Assembly: GCA_910584475.1 (NCBI GenBank)
Contig: CAJUBD010000013.1
Location: 1-64,000, forward strand
Source: an uncultured Treponema sp.
GTDB taxonomy: Bacteria > Spirochaetota > Spirochaetia > Treponematales > Treponemataceae
DNA: 64,000 nucleotides
Reading direction: 5' to 3'
The translations under genes and the position numbers were made by a program. Each line of letters opens with the position of its first letter. Within the stretch, counting starts at the first letter, position 1. Positions 50,197 through 59,061 of the stretch are shown here, in pieces. The notes beneath the pieces were generated by a model. It did not search any database. It was not told the origin of the DNA and saw nothing but the letters and a program-made list of their open reading frames with translations.

Positions 50197-52098
50197 TTGG
50201 CTGAAAAAGATAAAGAGAAAACGATAAAAGTCCGTTTTCCAATTGGCGCGAAACTTATTGTAATTGTCTCGTTTTTGATTGTCTTTTCGCTTGGCGGCGT
50301 CACTTATTTGGTAAACTATTTTGTCAGCGAAGATGTGCGCGTTACTGCGGAAAGCAACAACCTCGACGCGAACACTCGTTCGGCGACTGCGATTGCAAGC
50401 GGATTGGATACGCTGGAATCCAACACGCTTTTGCTGATGGATATGTTGAGCAACACCAGTGATTCGAGTGAACAAAATTCTTCGAAGCAATATTTTGAGC
50501 GCAATGAAAATATTGGAGCGGTCTTGCTTTTTTCGCAGGAAAAATTTTCTCGCGGCGAAGATGACTTGCGCTTGATAAACAATAAGTTTTTCGCTCGGAA
50601 CGAGCTTGACGAGGAGACGATTGATTCGTTCGTTTCGACTGAGCGCGAGGCAATTGAAAGCGCGTTCAACGGAGAAATCTCGGTTTTAAATGCCACGCCG
50701 TTTTTTAATATCGGAATGATTGCGCTGACAATTCCGTGGCACGGAAAAGAAGAGATGAGCGTAATCGTGGTTATTTCTTCGAGCGAATTTCTGACGAACA
50801 GTTTTGGTCGAAGCACGACAAGCACTTCGTATGTGGTGAACAATAGAGGCGATGTAATAGTCCATCCAGATTTTGACATTATGTTGGCGAACGCGAATTT
50901 TTTGGATTCGCCGCTTGTAAGGCAGATGCGAAGCAACAATGATGAAAATCGTCAGGTTCTTTTTGTGGATGCCGACGGCAAGGAATATTTTGGCGCATAT
51001 CAAAAAATCGCGCTTGGAGATTTGGGCGTAATAACGACCGTGCAGTCCGAAATAATTTTTGAAAACGTGTGCCTTACGACACGGCGCAACATCTATCTTG
51101 GAATGGCGATTTTGTTCGTTTCGATTATTTTTCTTTGGATTTGGTCTTTGAGCCTGAGCCGCCCGATTGTAAGGTTGACGCGAGCCTCAAGGCAAATCGA
51201 AGAGGGCGATTACGAGATAAAACTCAAGCCGAAAAATCACGATGAAGTGGGAGTTTTGACACAGGCGTTCGGAAAAATGAGCGTAGGACTTGCGGAGCGC
51301 GAACGCCTTCAAGATTCGTTCAGTCGGTTCGTCAACAAAGTCGTCGTGGAAAAAGCCGCGAAAGGCGAACTTGCGCTTGGCGGAGAAACGAAAACTTGTA
51401 CGGTTTTCTTTTCGGACATTCGTTCGTTTACCGCGATTTCGGAAAAGCTCGAACCGTATGAAGTCGTAGATTTTTTGAATGAATATATGTCGCGGATGGT
51501 CGATTGCGTCAACAAAACGCACGGCAGCGTGGACAAATACATAGGCGACGCGATTATGGCGGTTTGGGGAACGCCAATTACTTCTGGAGATGCGGGCGTG
51601 GATGCCTTGCGGTGCGTTCGCGCGGCTTTGATGATGAGACACGCCCTGCTGGAATTCAACGTGGGGCGTGGCGGCGACAAAAAGCCAATCATTAAAATTG
51701 GATGCGGCATAAACAGCGGTCCTGTCATTGCAGGGCAAATCGGTTCGAATCAGAAAATGGAATATACGGTCATTGGCGATACCGTAAACTTTGCCTCGAG
51801 GACGGAATCATTGAACAAGCCGCTTGGCACGGATATCCTTATTACGGAAAACACTTATGAATTGATAAAAGATTATGTTGTCGTGGAAAGGATGCCTTCC
51901 GTAACCGTAAAGGGCAAAAGCAAGCCTGTGTCTCTTTATGCGGTCGTTAATATGCCTTACGCGGAAGACATTCCCGGCGCGGGAAAGGACGGTCCAAAAA
52001 CCCTTGCGGAAGTACGAGAATTGGTCGGAATGGTCGCGCCTGATTTAGGGAAAGTGAACCTTGACGAAGAAGAGAAAAAGTACAAAATTCAGGGATAG
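50197..52098 (+). CDS. Membrane-bound class III adenylate cyclase
   Basis: 633 residues from TTG 50197. Two membrane segments (about 20-42 and 300-325) enclose an extracytoplasmic sensor; a HAMP linker (RLTRASRQIEEGDYE, about 330-380) joins it to the catalytic domain (about 400-590) with TVFFSDIRSFT and KYIGDAIMAVWG (the two metal Asp residues) and YTVIGDTVNFASR (transition-state region). Makes cAMP in response to an external signal. The start overlaps the STAS gene region by codon spacing, the stop overlaps the FecR gene by 38 bases, so one transcript is likely. Confidence 0.92.
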   Translation: MAEKDKEKTIKVRFPIGAKLIVIVSFLIVFSLGGVTYLVNYFVSEDVRVTAESNNLDANTRSATAIASGLDTLESNTLLLMDMLSNTSDSSEQNSSKQYFERNENIGAVLLFSQEKFSRGEDDLRLINNKFFARNELDEETIDSFVSTEREAIESAFNGEISVLNATPFFNIGMIALTIPWHGKEEMSVIVVISSSEFLTNSFGRSTTSTSYVVNNRGDVIVHPDFDIMLANANFLDSPLVRQMRSNNDENRQVLFVDADGKEYFGAYQKIALGDLGVITTVQSEIIFENVCLTTRRNIYLGMAILFVSIIFLWIWSLSLSRPIVRLTRASRQIEEGDYEIKLKPKNHDEVGVLTQAFGKMSVGLAERERLQDSFSRFVNKVVVEKAAKGELALGGETKTCTVFFSDIRSFTAISEKLEPYEVVDFLNEYMSRMVDCVNKTHGSVDKYIGDAIMAVWGTPITSGDAGVDALRCVRAALMMRHALLEFNVGRGGDKKPIIKIGCGINSGPVIAGQIGSNQKMEYTVIGDTVNFASRTESLNKPLGTDILITENTYELIKDYVVVERMPSVTVKGKSKPVSLYAVVNMPYAEDIPGAGKDGPKTLAEVRELVGMVAPDLGKVNLDEEEKKYKIQG

Positions 52099-54955
52099 CC
52101 TGAAAATTGTCGCTACAATAATATTTCTTCTCTCGTGCGCGTTCGGCGCGTATTATAGCGTAAAGAAATTTTACGAAAGCATAAACGCGTCTTTGACGAA
52201 ATTGAATGAAAAGCCGATCGCGACGATTACATTTAAATATAAGACGGCGCAAAGAAAATTTGAAGAGAGAATGGTTTGGGACAGACTAAAACAAAATTCT
52301 CCCGTATATGACGGCGACACGATTCGCACCGCGCCAGAATCTGAAGCCACGATTTATTTTGAAGACGGCAACATTATGGCTTTGGGCGAAAATACTATGG
52401 CGCAAGTTTTTTTCCATGACGGAAAAATGCTTACAAGCGTGGACGGTGGATCTGTGGTCGTGAATTCCACTGACGCTTCAAATGGCGCGGTCGTTATGAT
52501 GGGAAATTCCAAGCTTGAATTAGATGCCGGCTCTTCAGTCGGAACGAATTTTTCACCGGACAGCGGAGCGCAAATCAATGTTATGGAAGGCGGCGCTGTT
52601 TTCAGCAACGAATCTGGCGAGGCGCAGGCTATAGAAGAGGGAAAGTCGCTCGCGCTCGATGAAAATAGCTCCGTAAAAATCGTCCCGCTTATCACCGTGA
52701 AGTCGCCGCGTCCGAACGAAAAGATTTTGAATTTTACGGGCGAAATGCAATCCGTGGATTTTAAATGGGATGTGCAAAATTTGGCGGAAGACGATTTTCT
52801 TGTAATTGAAATTGCAAGCGACAAAAAATTCAAGAATGTAATCGAAAAAAAGGAACTGAAAAATTTAAATGAAATAAAGGTCAATTTGGAAAACGATATT
52901 TCATATTGGAGAATTTTTCCTCAAAATGCGGGACAAGAATTTTCGGCGCAAAACAAAATTACCGTCTTTGAAGCGACTCCGCCTGAGCTGGTCGTTCCGA
53001 AAGACGAGTCCAGTTTTTCTTACAAGACAGACACGCCGGACGTGCGATTTTCGTGGAGACAAAACGGCTTTGAGACCGCGTTTGAATTTGAAGTGGCGGA
53101 CAATCCGCAAATGGAAAACCCTGCGGTAAAGCAACGCGTCACTACGGCATCGAGCATCGTTTCTTCGCTTGGAGAGGGCACTTGGTTTTGGCGAGTGACT
53201 CCATATTATACGATAAACAACGCGGGGCTTGCAGGCTCATCCGATGTGCATTCTTTTGAAATAACGCGACGCGAAACTTTGGATGCGGCGGAATTGACGA
53301 TGCCGGCTTTTGGAGAAATTATAAATACTTCGCAAAAAGATTTGCTTCAATTTTCTTGGAAGAAAAATCCCGAAGTTTCCGAATACGAAATCGTGATTTC
53401 TCAAGATCCTGAATGCCGTGACGCGAAAATCAAGGAAAGGGTAAATTCAAATTTCTTTTCGCTTAAGGCCTCGGAGCAATCTATGCGAAAAGGCACTTGG
53501 TATTGGCAAGTCACACAATTGGACAAGCACGGCGATGTTTCCAAGCCTTCGCAAATATGGCGTTTTGATACGGATGAAATTCAGTTTGAACAGAGGCTTG
53601 TCTATCCGCCCGAGAATTTCACTGTGAACGACGAAAATGTTTCTGACTTGCGATTTGCATGGAAAACAAACATCCCTGGCGAAACAGTTTTGCAAATAGC
53701 GCGCGACGAGAATTTTTTGCAAGTCGTTTTAGACCAAACGAACGCCGAAGACACGAAAAATTTTTCGGGCGCGAATTTGGCAGGCGGAAGTTATTTTTGG
53801 CGAATTGTCGCAAAAGAAGATCCGCAAAAATATGCGACGACGGCGCGCTCGTTCAACGTAATCGCTCCGCTTGAAAAACCAAATTTGCTCTCGCCTGCGA
53901 GCGACGCTTTGCTTTTGGTACGCACTGGTACGAGAAGCGTTTTTTCTTGGAATGAAGTTTCGGGCGCGGATTATTATTTGTTCAATTTTTATTCTTCGGA
54001 AAATTTGGAAGAGCCAATTTATTCAAGGCAAGTTACCTCGAACAATTATTCTTTCGCGCTGGAAAATTTCCCCAATGGCGAATACGCTTGGTCCGTGCGA
54101 GCCGGCGCGGAAGAAAAAAGTTATGTTGACGCGCAAGTGAGCGAAACGAGCGAAAGCTCGATTCGCATTCGACAGATTCGGAATGTCGCGCTCACTTTTC
54201 CTGCGAACGGCACGCGGTTTGAGGAGAAAGCGGCGCGCGAAAATCCTGGCGTAGTGAGGTGGAATCCAAACGAGCAAAATCTCGCCAGTTCGAATTTCAC
54301 AATCAGCCGAAACGCCAACGGAATTTCGCGTCCGGTTTTTTCTATGCGAAATCCTCCGCGCGAAATCCGCCTTCCGCCGCTCGAGCCGGGCACGTATTAT
54401 TGGACGGTGAGCGCACGCACTGTGGAAGGAATCGACGTTTCCGCGCGCGCGAGAAATTTCATTGTGAACGAAAAAATCGTAGTCGCCACGCCGCCTGTCG
54501 AAGTTCCGCCGAAGCCGAAAGTCGAACCAGAGCCGGAAGTGAAAGTCGCAGAGGAAAAGCACGAGCCGCTACAAGAGGTGAAGCCTTTGGGCACGATAAA
54601 ACTTCTTGGCGAAGCGGCGAACAATACGGTTTTCGACGCGGAAAGAATTCGTCAAAGTCGCGCGATAACTTTTGAATGGACGCCCGTTCCAGAAGCCAAC
54701 GAATATTTGTTCGTGCTTCAAAACGATCGCGGTCAAACTTTGATTACGCGCACTTTCAGCCAAACGAAATTCCAATTGAACGATATGGCGGATTTGGGAG
54801 GGGGACATTATACTTGGTCGGTGCAGGCATTGAAAAATTCCGAGGACGGAAAACTTGAGCGCAGCGGTGAGCCTTCGGTCTCGATGTTCGACATTGATAT
54901 GCCGGAAATCGACGAAATCATAATCAACGACACGGGAATTCTTTATGGATTTTAG
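52061..54955 (+). CDS. FecR-domain protein, 964 residues
   Basis: TTG start at 52061 inside the cyclase gene, with AGGGAAAG upstream. One membrane segment (about 14-33, VATIIFLLSCAFGAYYS) and then a FecR-like domain (about 70-200, SPVYDGDTIRTAPESEATIYF, LGENTMAQVFF, VDGGSVVVNS). The long remainder holds repeated beta-sandwich units with W-R-V-x-P and F-x-W motifs (FWRVTPYYTINN, WYWQVTQLDK), that look like fibronectin-type or similar repeats, and a Pro/Glu linker near 800. Likely a periplasmic scaffold or sensor in the cell envelope. Confidence 0.85.
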   Translation: MTKKRKSTKFRDSLKIVATIIFLLSCAFGAYYSVKKFYESINASLTKLNEKPIATITFKYKTAQRKFEERMVWDRLKQNSPVYDGDTIRTAPESEATIYFEDGNIMALGENTMAQVFFHDGKMLTSVDGGSVVVNSTDASNGAVVMMGNSKLELDAGSSVGTNFSPDSGAQINVMEGGAVFSNESGEAQAIEEGKSLALDENSSVKIVPLITVKSPRPNEKILNFTGEMQSVDFKWDVQNLAEDDFLVIEIASDKKFKNVIEKKELKNLNEIKVNLENDISYWRIFPQNAGQEFSAQNKITVFEATPPELVVPKDESSFSYKTDTPDVRFSWRQNGFETAFEFEVADNPQMENPAVKQRVTTASSIVSSLGEGTWFWRVTPYYTINNAGLAGSSDVHSFEITRRETLDAAELTMPAFGEIINTSQKDLLQFSWKKNPEVSEYEIVISQDPECRDAKIKERVNSNFFSLKASEQSMRKGTWYWQVTQLDKHGDVSKPSQIWRFDTDEIQFEQRLVYPPENFTVNDENVSDLRFAWKTNIPGETVLQIARDENFLQVVLDQTNAEDTKNFSGANLAGGSYFWRIVAKEDPQKYATTARSFNVIAPLEKPNLLSPASDALLLVRTGTRSVFSWNEVSGADYYLFNFYSSENLEEPIYSRQVTSNNYSFALENFPNGEYAWSVRAGAEEKSYVDAQVSETSESSIRIRQIRNVALTFPANGTRFEEKAARENPGVVRWNPNEQNLASSNFTISRNANGISRPVFSMRNPPREIRLPPLEPGTYYWTVSARTVEGIDVSARARNFIVNEKIVVATPPVEVPPKPKVEPEPEVKVAEEKHEPLQEVKPLGTIKLLGEAANNTVFDAERIRQSRAITFEWTPVPEANEYLFVLQNDRGQTLITRTFSQTKFQLNDMADLGGGHYTWSVQALKNSEDGKLERSGEPSVSMFDIDMPEIDEIIINDTGILYGF

Positions 54956-56621
54956 GCGAGCGGCTTTCTTGACAGCGGCTTTTCTCACCACGAATTTTTT
55001 CGCGGGAAAAATTTATGCGCAAGAAATTCAAGCAAGCGCGGAAGAAATTCCCGTCAAAGAAATCAAGGAAATTTCTAGTGAAGGTTTTTTGAAGGCGAAT
55101 CTTGACGAACTTTCTGCTGAAGAAATTTCCAAGTCTGAAAATAAAATTGAAAAATTTGAAGAAGAAGTTGCGAGCGAATCCGAAGAAAATTTTTCGCCTA
55201 AAAACTCCGACGAATCGAAATTGAAAGAGGGCAATTCCGAAAATGAAAATTTAGAAGGCGAAAGTCCAGAATTCGGAATTCCCGAAAATGAAAATTTGAA
55301 AAACGAAATTTCGGAAGGAGAAGGGAATTCTGCCGAATCCTCGAACGAAAACGAAGACGGGATTTTTGAAACAGGAATTTCTGCGAAGGAAAATTCCGCT
55401 GAAATTGGCGAAGATAAATCCGAGGCGGAAAAAAATCCGCCGATTGCTCCGAAGGCCGAACTCAAAAAAAATTATCACATTGAAAAAGATTCGCGGCAAA
55501 GGACTAAATTCGTGCAGCGTTTGAGTTGGCAGGAAATTCCGAATGTGGAAAATTATGAAATTGAAATTCAAAAATTTGTCGGCGATGAAAATTTGGATTA
55601 TTTAGCGAAAGGTTATGACGGAAATTACGAAACGATTTTGAATGAAACTGTGCCGCAGAATTTCATTGAAGTTTCACTTGAAGCGGGCGAATATCGTTTT
55701 CAAATTTCGGCGGCGAATTTGCTGGACAGAGAAAAGAAATCCGAGTGGAAAAAATTTACGGTTTTGAAGGCGATTATGCCGAAGATAGATTCGGTTCAGC
55801 CGAAAAAAATTAACGTAAATTCTGAAAAAAGCAACGACGGCATTTTTTCACTACACGGAGAAAATCTTTTGGCGGAAACTTCGTTCACGTTGCTTGTGGC
55901 GGAAAATGAAGGCGCGGAGCGCGAAATTTCAAAAGGAAAAATCTTGGAAGTTTCGCCTGACGGAAAAACGGCGCGCGTTCAATTTGATTCGGAAAAAATC
56001 CTTGAAGGCAGTTACAAAATTTCTGCGAAAAATCCGGGTGACTTTTCCGACATTTCCGAAAACATTTTTGCAAAGCCGAAAGCCATTACGTTTGAAGCAG
56101 TTCAGTTGAGCGCGGGATATTTTTTGCCGATAATGTTTTATGACGGAACGCTTGAAAAATATATGAATTCGAAAATTATGTTTTTGAACGCGACTGCGGA
56201 CATTTCGTTGATTTTCTCAGCCCGCAAAAAAGTGCTTTTCGGCGCGGGACTTGATGCGAGTTTTTCGCGCATTTCAGGGAAAACGTCACTTTACAAATTC
56301 AGCGGAAATTATTTGACGGGAATGTTCAACTTGATTTATCAGGCGCATTTCATTCCCAAAAAGTTGATTTTGGAATTGCATGCTGGCGTAGGCGTGGCGG
56401 CGCTTTTCGATGCGAAGTTCGACTATTCGTCCGTGCAATTTTCTAGTCCAGATTTGAGTGTAATAGGATTGGCATTTGGCGGCGGTTTTGCGCTGCAATA
56501 TCATCCTGGCAAAGCCGAGCATTTCTTTTTGGCGGCGGGCGCGGATTTCGTTCACGCGAAATTTAAAGATATGTCTTGCGGAAATATTTCTCCGCAAATT
56601 TCATTTGGAGTGAAATTCTGA
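54945..56621 (+). CDS. Outer-membrane beta-barrel protein with acidic N-terminal linker
   Basis: 558 residues; start overlaps the FecR gene by 11 bases. Signal peptide ending at IYAQE. Residues about 25-165 are low-complexity Glu/Asn/Ser/Phe. A fibronectin-like unit (about 180-265) and an IPT/TIG-like unit (about 275-375) follow. The C-terminal about 180 residues alternate as membrane strands (LSAGYFLPIMFYDG, LFGAGLDASFSRIS, IGLAFGGGFALQYH) and end in Phe (ISFGVKF), the usual outer-membrane barrel signature. Role: a surface anchor or pore linked to the FecR protein. Confidence 0.8.
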   Translation: MDFRRAAFLTAAFLTTNFFAGKIYAQEIQASAEEIPVKEIKEISSEGFLKANLDELSAEEISKSENKIEKFEEEVASESEENFSPKNSDESKLKEGNSENENLEGESPEFGIPENENLKNEISEGEGNSAESSNENEDGIFETGISAKENSAEIGEDKSEAEKNPPIAPKAELKKNYHIEKDSRQRTKFVQRLSWQEIPNVENYEIEIQKFVGDENLDYLAKGYDGNYETILNETVPQNFIEVSLEAGEYRFQISAANLLDREKKSEWKKFTVLKAIMPKIDSVQPKKINVNSEKSNDGIFSLHGENLLAETSFTLLVAENEGAEREISKGKILEVSPDGKTARVQFDSEKILEGSYKISAKNPGDFSDISENIFAKPKAITFEAVQLSAGYFLPIMFYDGTLEKYMNSKIMFLNATADISLIFSARKKVLFGAGLDASFSRISGKTSLYKFSGNYLTGMFNLIYQAHFIPKKLILELHAGVGVAALFDAKFDYSSVQFSSPDLSVIGLAFGGGFALQYHPGKAEHFFLAAGADFVHAKFKDMSCGNISPQISFGVKF

Positions 56622-56680
56622 TGAAAGGCAATTTTTCTGCTACCCCCCCACATATAAAATTTCGCTGTGGTGATATTGTG

Positions 56681-59023
56681 ATGAAAAATCGCATTCGCCA
56701 GAAGATAAATTTCATCAAGATTTTCTTGCCAATCTGCGTGGCGGCTCTGCTTTCTGCTTGTGACTTGCTCGAAGAATCTCCGAAAGATTTTTTGGAAGAC
56801 TACGGCAGCATAGCGAGCGTGGCGAAGACGGAATTTTCAACTGAATTAGTTCCACAAGGCGCGTGGCAGAACATCGGCTCAAGCGGCGATTTTACCATAA
56901 ATTACATTATAGAAAATCCGGGCGATCACCGTTTGCGCGCGAAAGTGACTTTTCCCGATGAAGTCGCGCCTTTTGACAGCATTGTTTTTCCTGAAAATGA
57001 CGGCTTGTTGCGAAGCTGGACGGAAGTAGTGGACGATGGCGCAGGCAGCACTACGCAGACTACGCGAACCGAAAGTGAAACGAATTTTTTAAAAAGCTCG
57101 TTCAGCATAAAATTTTCTAAAGATTTTCTCGCCAGAATTGACGGCGACATTTTGAAATTCGACATTTCGCCCACGGTGCTCCTTTATCGCGCGGATTTTG
57201 GCGCGGAAGAGCGTCCGCAAAGTTCGCACACAATTCGCTTGCGATGCAACACTCCGCCCGAGAAAATTTCCAACGCGGTGGGAGAAAAAATTGTAGCGGA
57301 CGGAAGCGAAACGTTGGTGCTCGCGATTGAATTGCCCGCGCTCAAAATGGACGACAAATCTTTGACGGTGGAAGAAAATGGACGGACGCATGTTTTTGAT
57401 TTGCCACTTGCCGATGGCTCAAAATCTGCTGATGGACTTTGGACGATTTCTTCCGCTGAGCCTGAGGGAACAGTGGCGGCGACTTATGACGAAGACGGCA
57501 ATACAATTACGCTTGACAGCGCGGACTGCTACATTATTACCGACATTGACATAAAAGAACTTGCGCCGTTTAACATCGCGCTCACTTTGACGGACGAAGG
57601 CGGGCTTACTTCGCAATGTTCGTTCACGTCGCATGGACGAAAACTTGATGTGCCATATTCCACTTCCGCTGCAACGCTTGAACAAGATGAAAGCGACGGA
57701 ATGGCGGCCTACACTTTGCAAGCCACCGATGGCGCGACAATACATTACACGGTTACACAAACATCGCCAGTTGGCGGCGCGTACAGTGATTCGGGAAGCG
57801 GCACAACTCCGCTTGAAATAAAATTGCCGGCGGGCACTTTCACCATAGAGGCGCATGCGGAAAAAGAAGGCTTCGTGAAATCCGACGATTTCACGGAAAG
57901 CGTCACCGTAAATCCGAGTGTTTTCTTTGTGAGAGCGGAAGGCGACGACGCAAGCGGAAACGGCTCGAAAAGTGTGCCTTTCGCGACAATCAAAAAAGCT
58001 GTCGATTCATTTATGTCATTTGCGCTCGCTCCCACGAGCGCGAAGATTTTCATTTTGGACGACATTTATATAGGAGATGGTGATGCCGTGTCAATCACCG
58101 GCATGAATTTGACCTTACGAGGTTGCAAAGACGGAAATGTCGGAAGCCGCGTTACCATTTCGTGCGCGCTTACAAGCGGTTCGCTTTTCGACATAGGCGG
58201 AAGCGCGAGTATGCTCGACTTGGACATTTCGCAAACCACAGATTCCATCGCAAGTGGCGGAGTGGACAAGGCGATTTCTGTAAGCAACGGCGGAACGCTC
58301 AATATGGAAAACGTTTCAATCAGCGGAATGAAAGTTTCTTCAAGCGGCATTTTGGTGGAAAGCGGCGGAACGCTCAATTTGAAAAATGTCTCGATAAATG
58401 GAAACACAACTTCGGGTGGCGCATTGCGTTTGGAAGGCGACTTGAACATTTCAGGCGGCGTGAAAATCATTGGAAACACGGCGGCTTCGGGCAGCAGTTT
58501 GAATTTGTATTTGCCTGATGGAAAAACGCTCGCGATAAATTCCGGCTCACTCAACGGAACGCAAATCGGCATTTCTACTCAAACTGCGCCAACGCAAGTC
58601 GCACCTGTAATAATCACAAGCGGACATTACGGCGGGAGCGACACGCTCGGCGCGTACATAAGCGACAAAGATTATGCGCTGAAACTAAATGCAAGTAACG
58701 AAGTCCAACTTACTTTAAGCGGCGGCAGTGGTACGATAACGCCAAATCCGCCAGCAACGTTGACATTCTCGTCTAGTACTGCAAACATGAGCGATGGGAT
58801 TGAATTCACGATTTCGGCAAGCGACGGCGCGAACGCAATCGCCGCGTCGGACATAATTTGGGCATTAGAAATTTATCAAGGAAGCGTTTCCACTGGCATT
58901 CGTTCAAACTCAAACATAATCAAAATTCCTTCATCTTATAGCGCAGGTACTTATGTGATAAAAATCAATGCAAGATACAGTGGGCAACCATACAGCGATG
59001 AATTAAATTACAATAAGACATAA
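56681..59023 (+). CDS. Parallel beta-helix lipoprotein
   Basis: 780 residues from ATG 56681, chosen because MKNRIRQKINFIKIF begins a lipoprotein signal peptide ending at lipobox ALLSAC; in-frame starts at 56576 and 56621 would lengthen it. An N-terminal beta-rich domain, a chitobiase-like unit (GGAYSDSGSGTTPLEIKLPAG) and then a parallel beta-helix region (about 425-660) of repeats like GGTLNLKNVSINGNT. Surface-anchored; enzymatic or adhesive role unknown. Followed 38 bases later by a longer relative. Confidence 0.82.
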   Translation: MKNRIRQKINFIKIFLPICVAALLSACDLLEESPKDFLEDYGSIASVAKTEFSTELVPQGAWQNIGSSGDFTINYIIENPGDHRLRAKVTFPDEVAPFDSIVFPENDGLLRSWTEVVDDGAGSTTQTTRTESETNFLKSSFSIKFSKDFLARIDGDILKFDISPTVLLYRADFGAEERPQSSHTIRLRCNTPPEKISNAVGEKIVADGSETLVLAIELPALKMDDKSLTVEENGRTHVFDLPLADGSKSADGLWTISSAEPEGTVAATYDEDGNTITLDSADCYIITDIDIKELAPFNIALTLTDEGGLTSQCSFTSHGRKLDVPYSTSAATLEQDESDGMAAYTLQATDGATIHYTVTQTSPVGGAYSDSGSGTTPLEIKLPAGTFTIEAHAEKEGFVKSDDFTESVTVNPSVFFVRAEGDDASGNGSKSVPFATIKKAVDSFMSFALAPTSAKIFILDDIYIGDGDAVSITGMNLTLRGCKDGNVGSRVTISCALTSGSLFDIGGSASMLDLDISQTTDSIASGGVDKAISVSNGGTLNMENVSISGMKVSSSGILVESGGTLNLKNVSINGNTTSGGALRLEGDLNISGGVKIIGNTAASGSSLNLYLPDGKTLAINSGSLNGTQIGISTQTAPTQVAPVIITSGHYGGSDTLGAYISDKDYALKLNASNEVQLTLSGGSGTITPNPPATLTFSSSTANMSDGIEFTISASDGANAIAASDIIWALEIYQGSVSTGIRSNSNIIKIPSSYSAGTYVIKINARYSGQPYSDELNYNKT

Positions 59024-59032
59024 ATTTCGTGT

Positions 59033-59038
59033 TATAAT
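59033..59038 (+). promoter_or_regulatory. -10 element before the large beta-helix lipoprotein gene
   Basis: TATAAT at 59033-59038; no good -35 at 17 bases. AAGGA precedes the ATG at 59062 by 6 bases. Confidence 0.35.
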
Positions 59039-59061
59039 AATTTAGAATATTTAAGGAAGAA

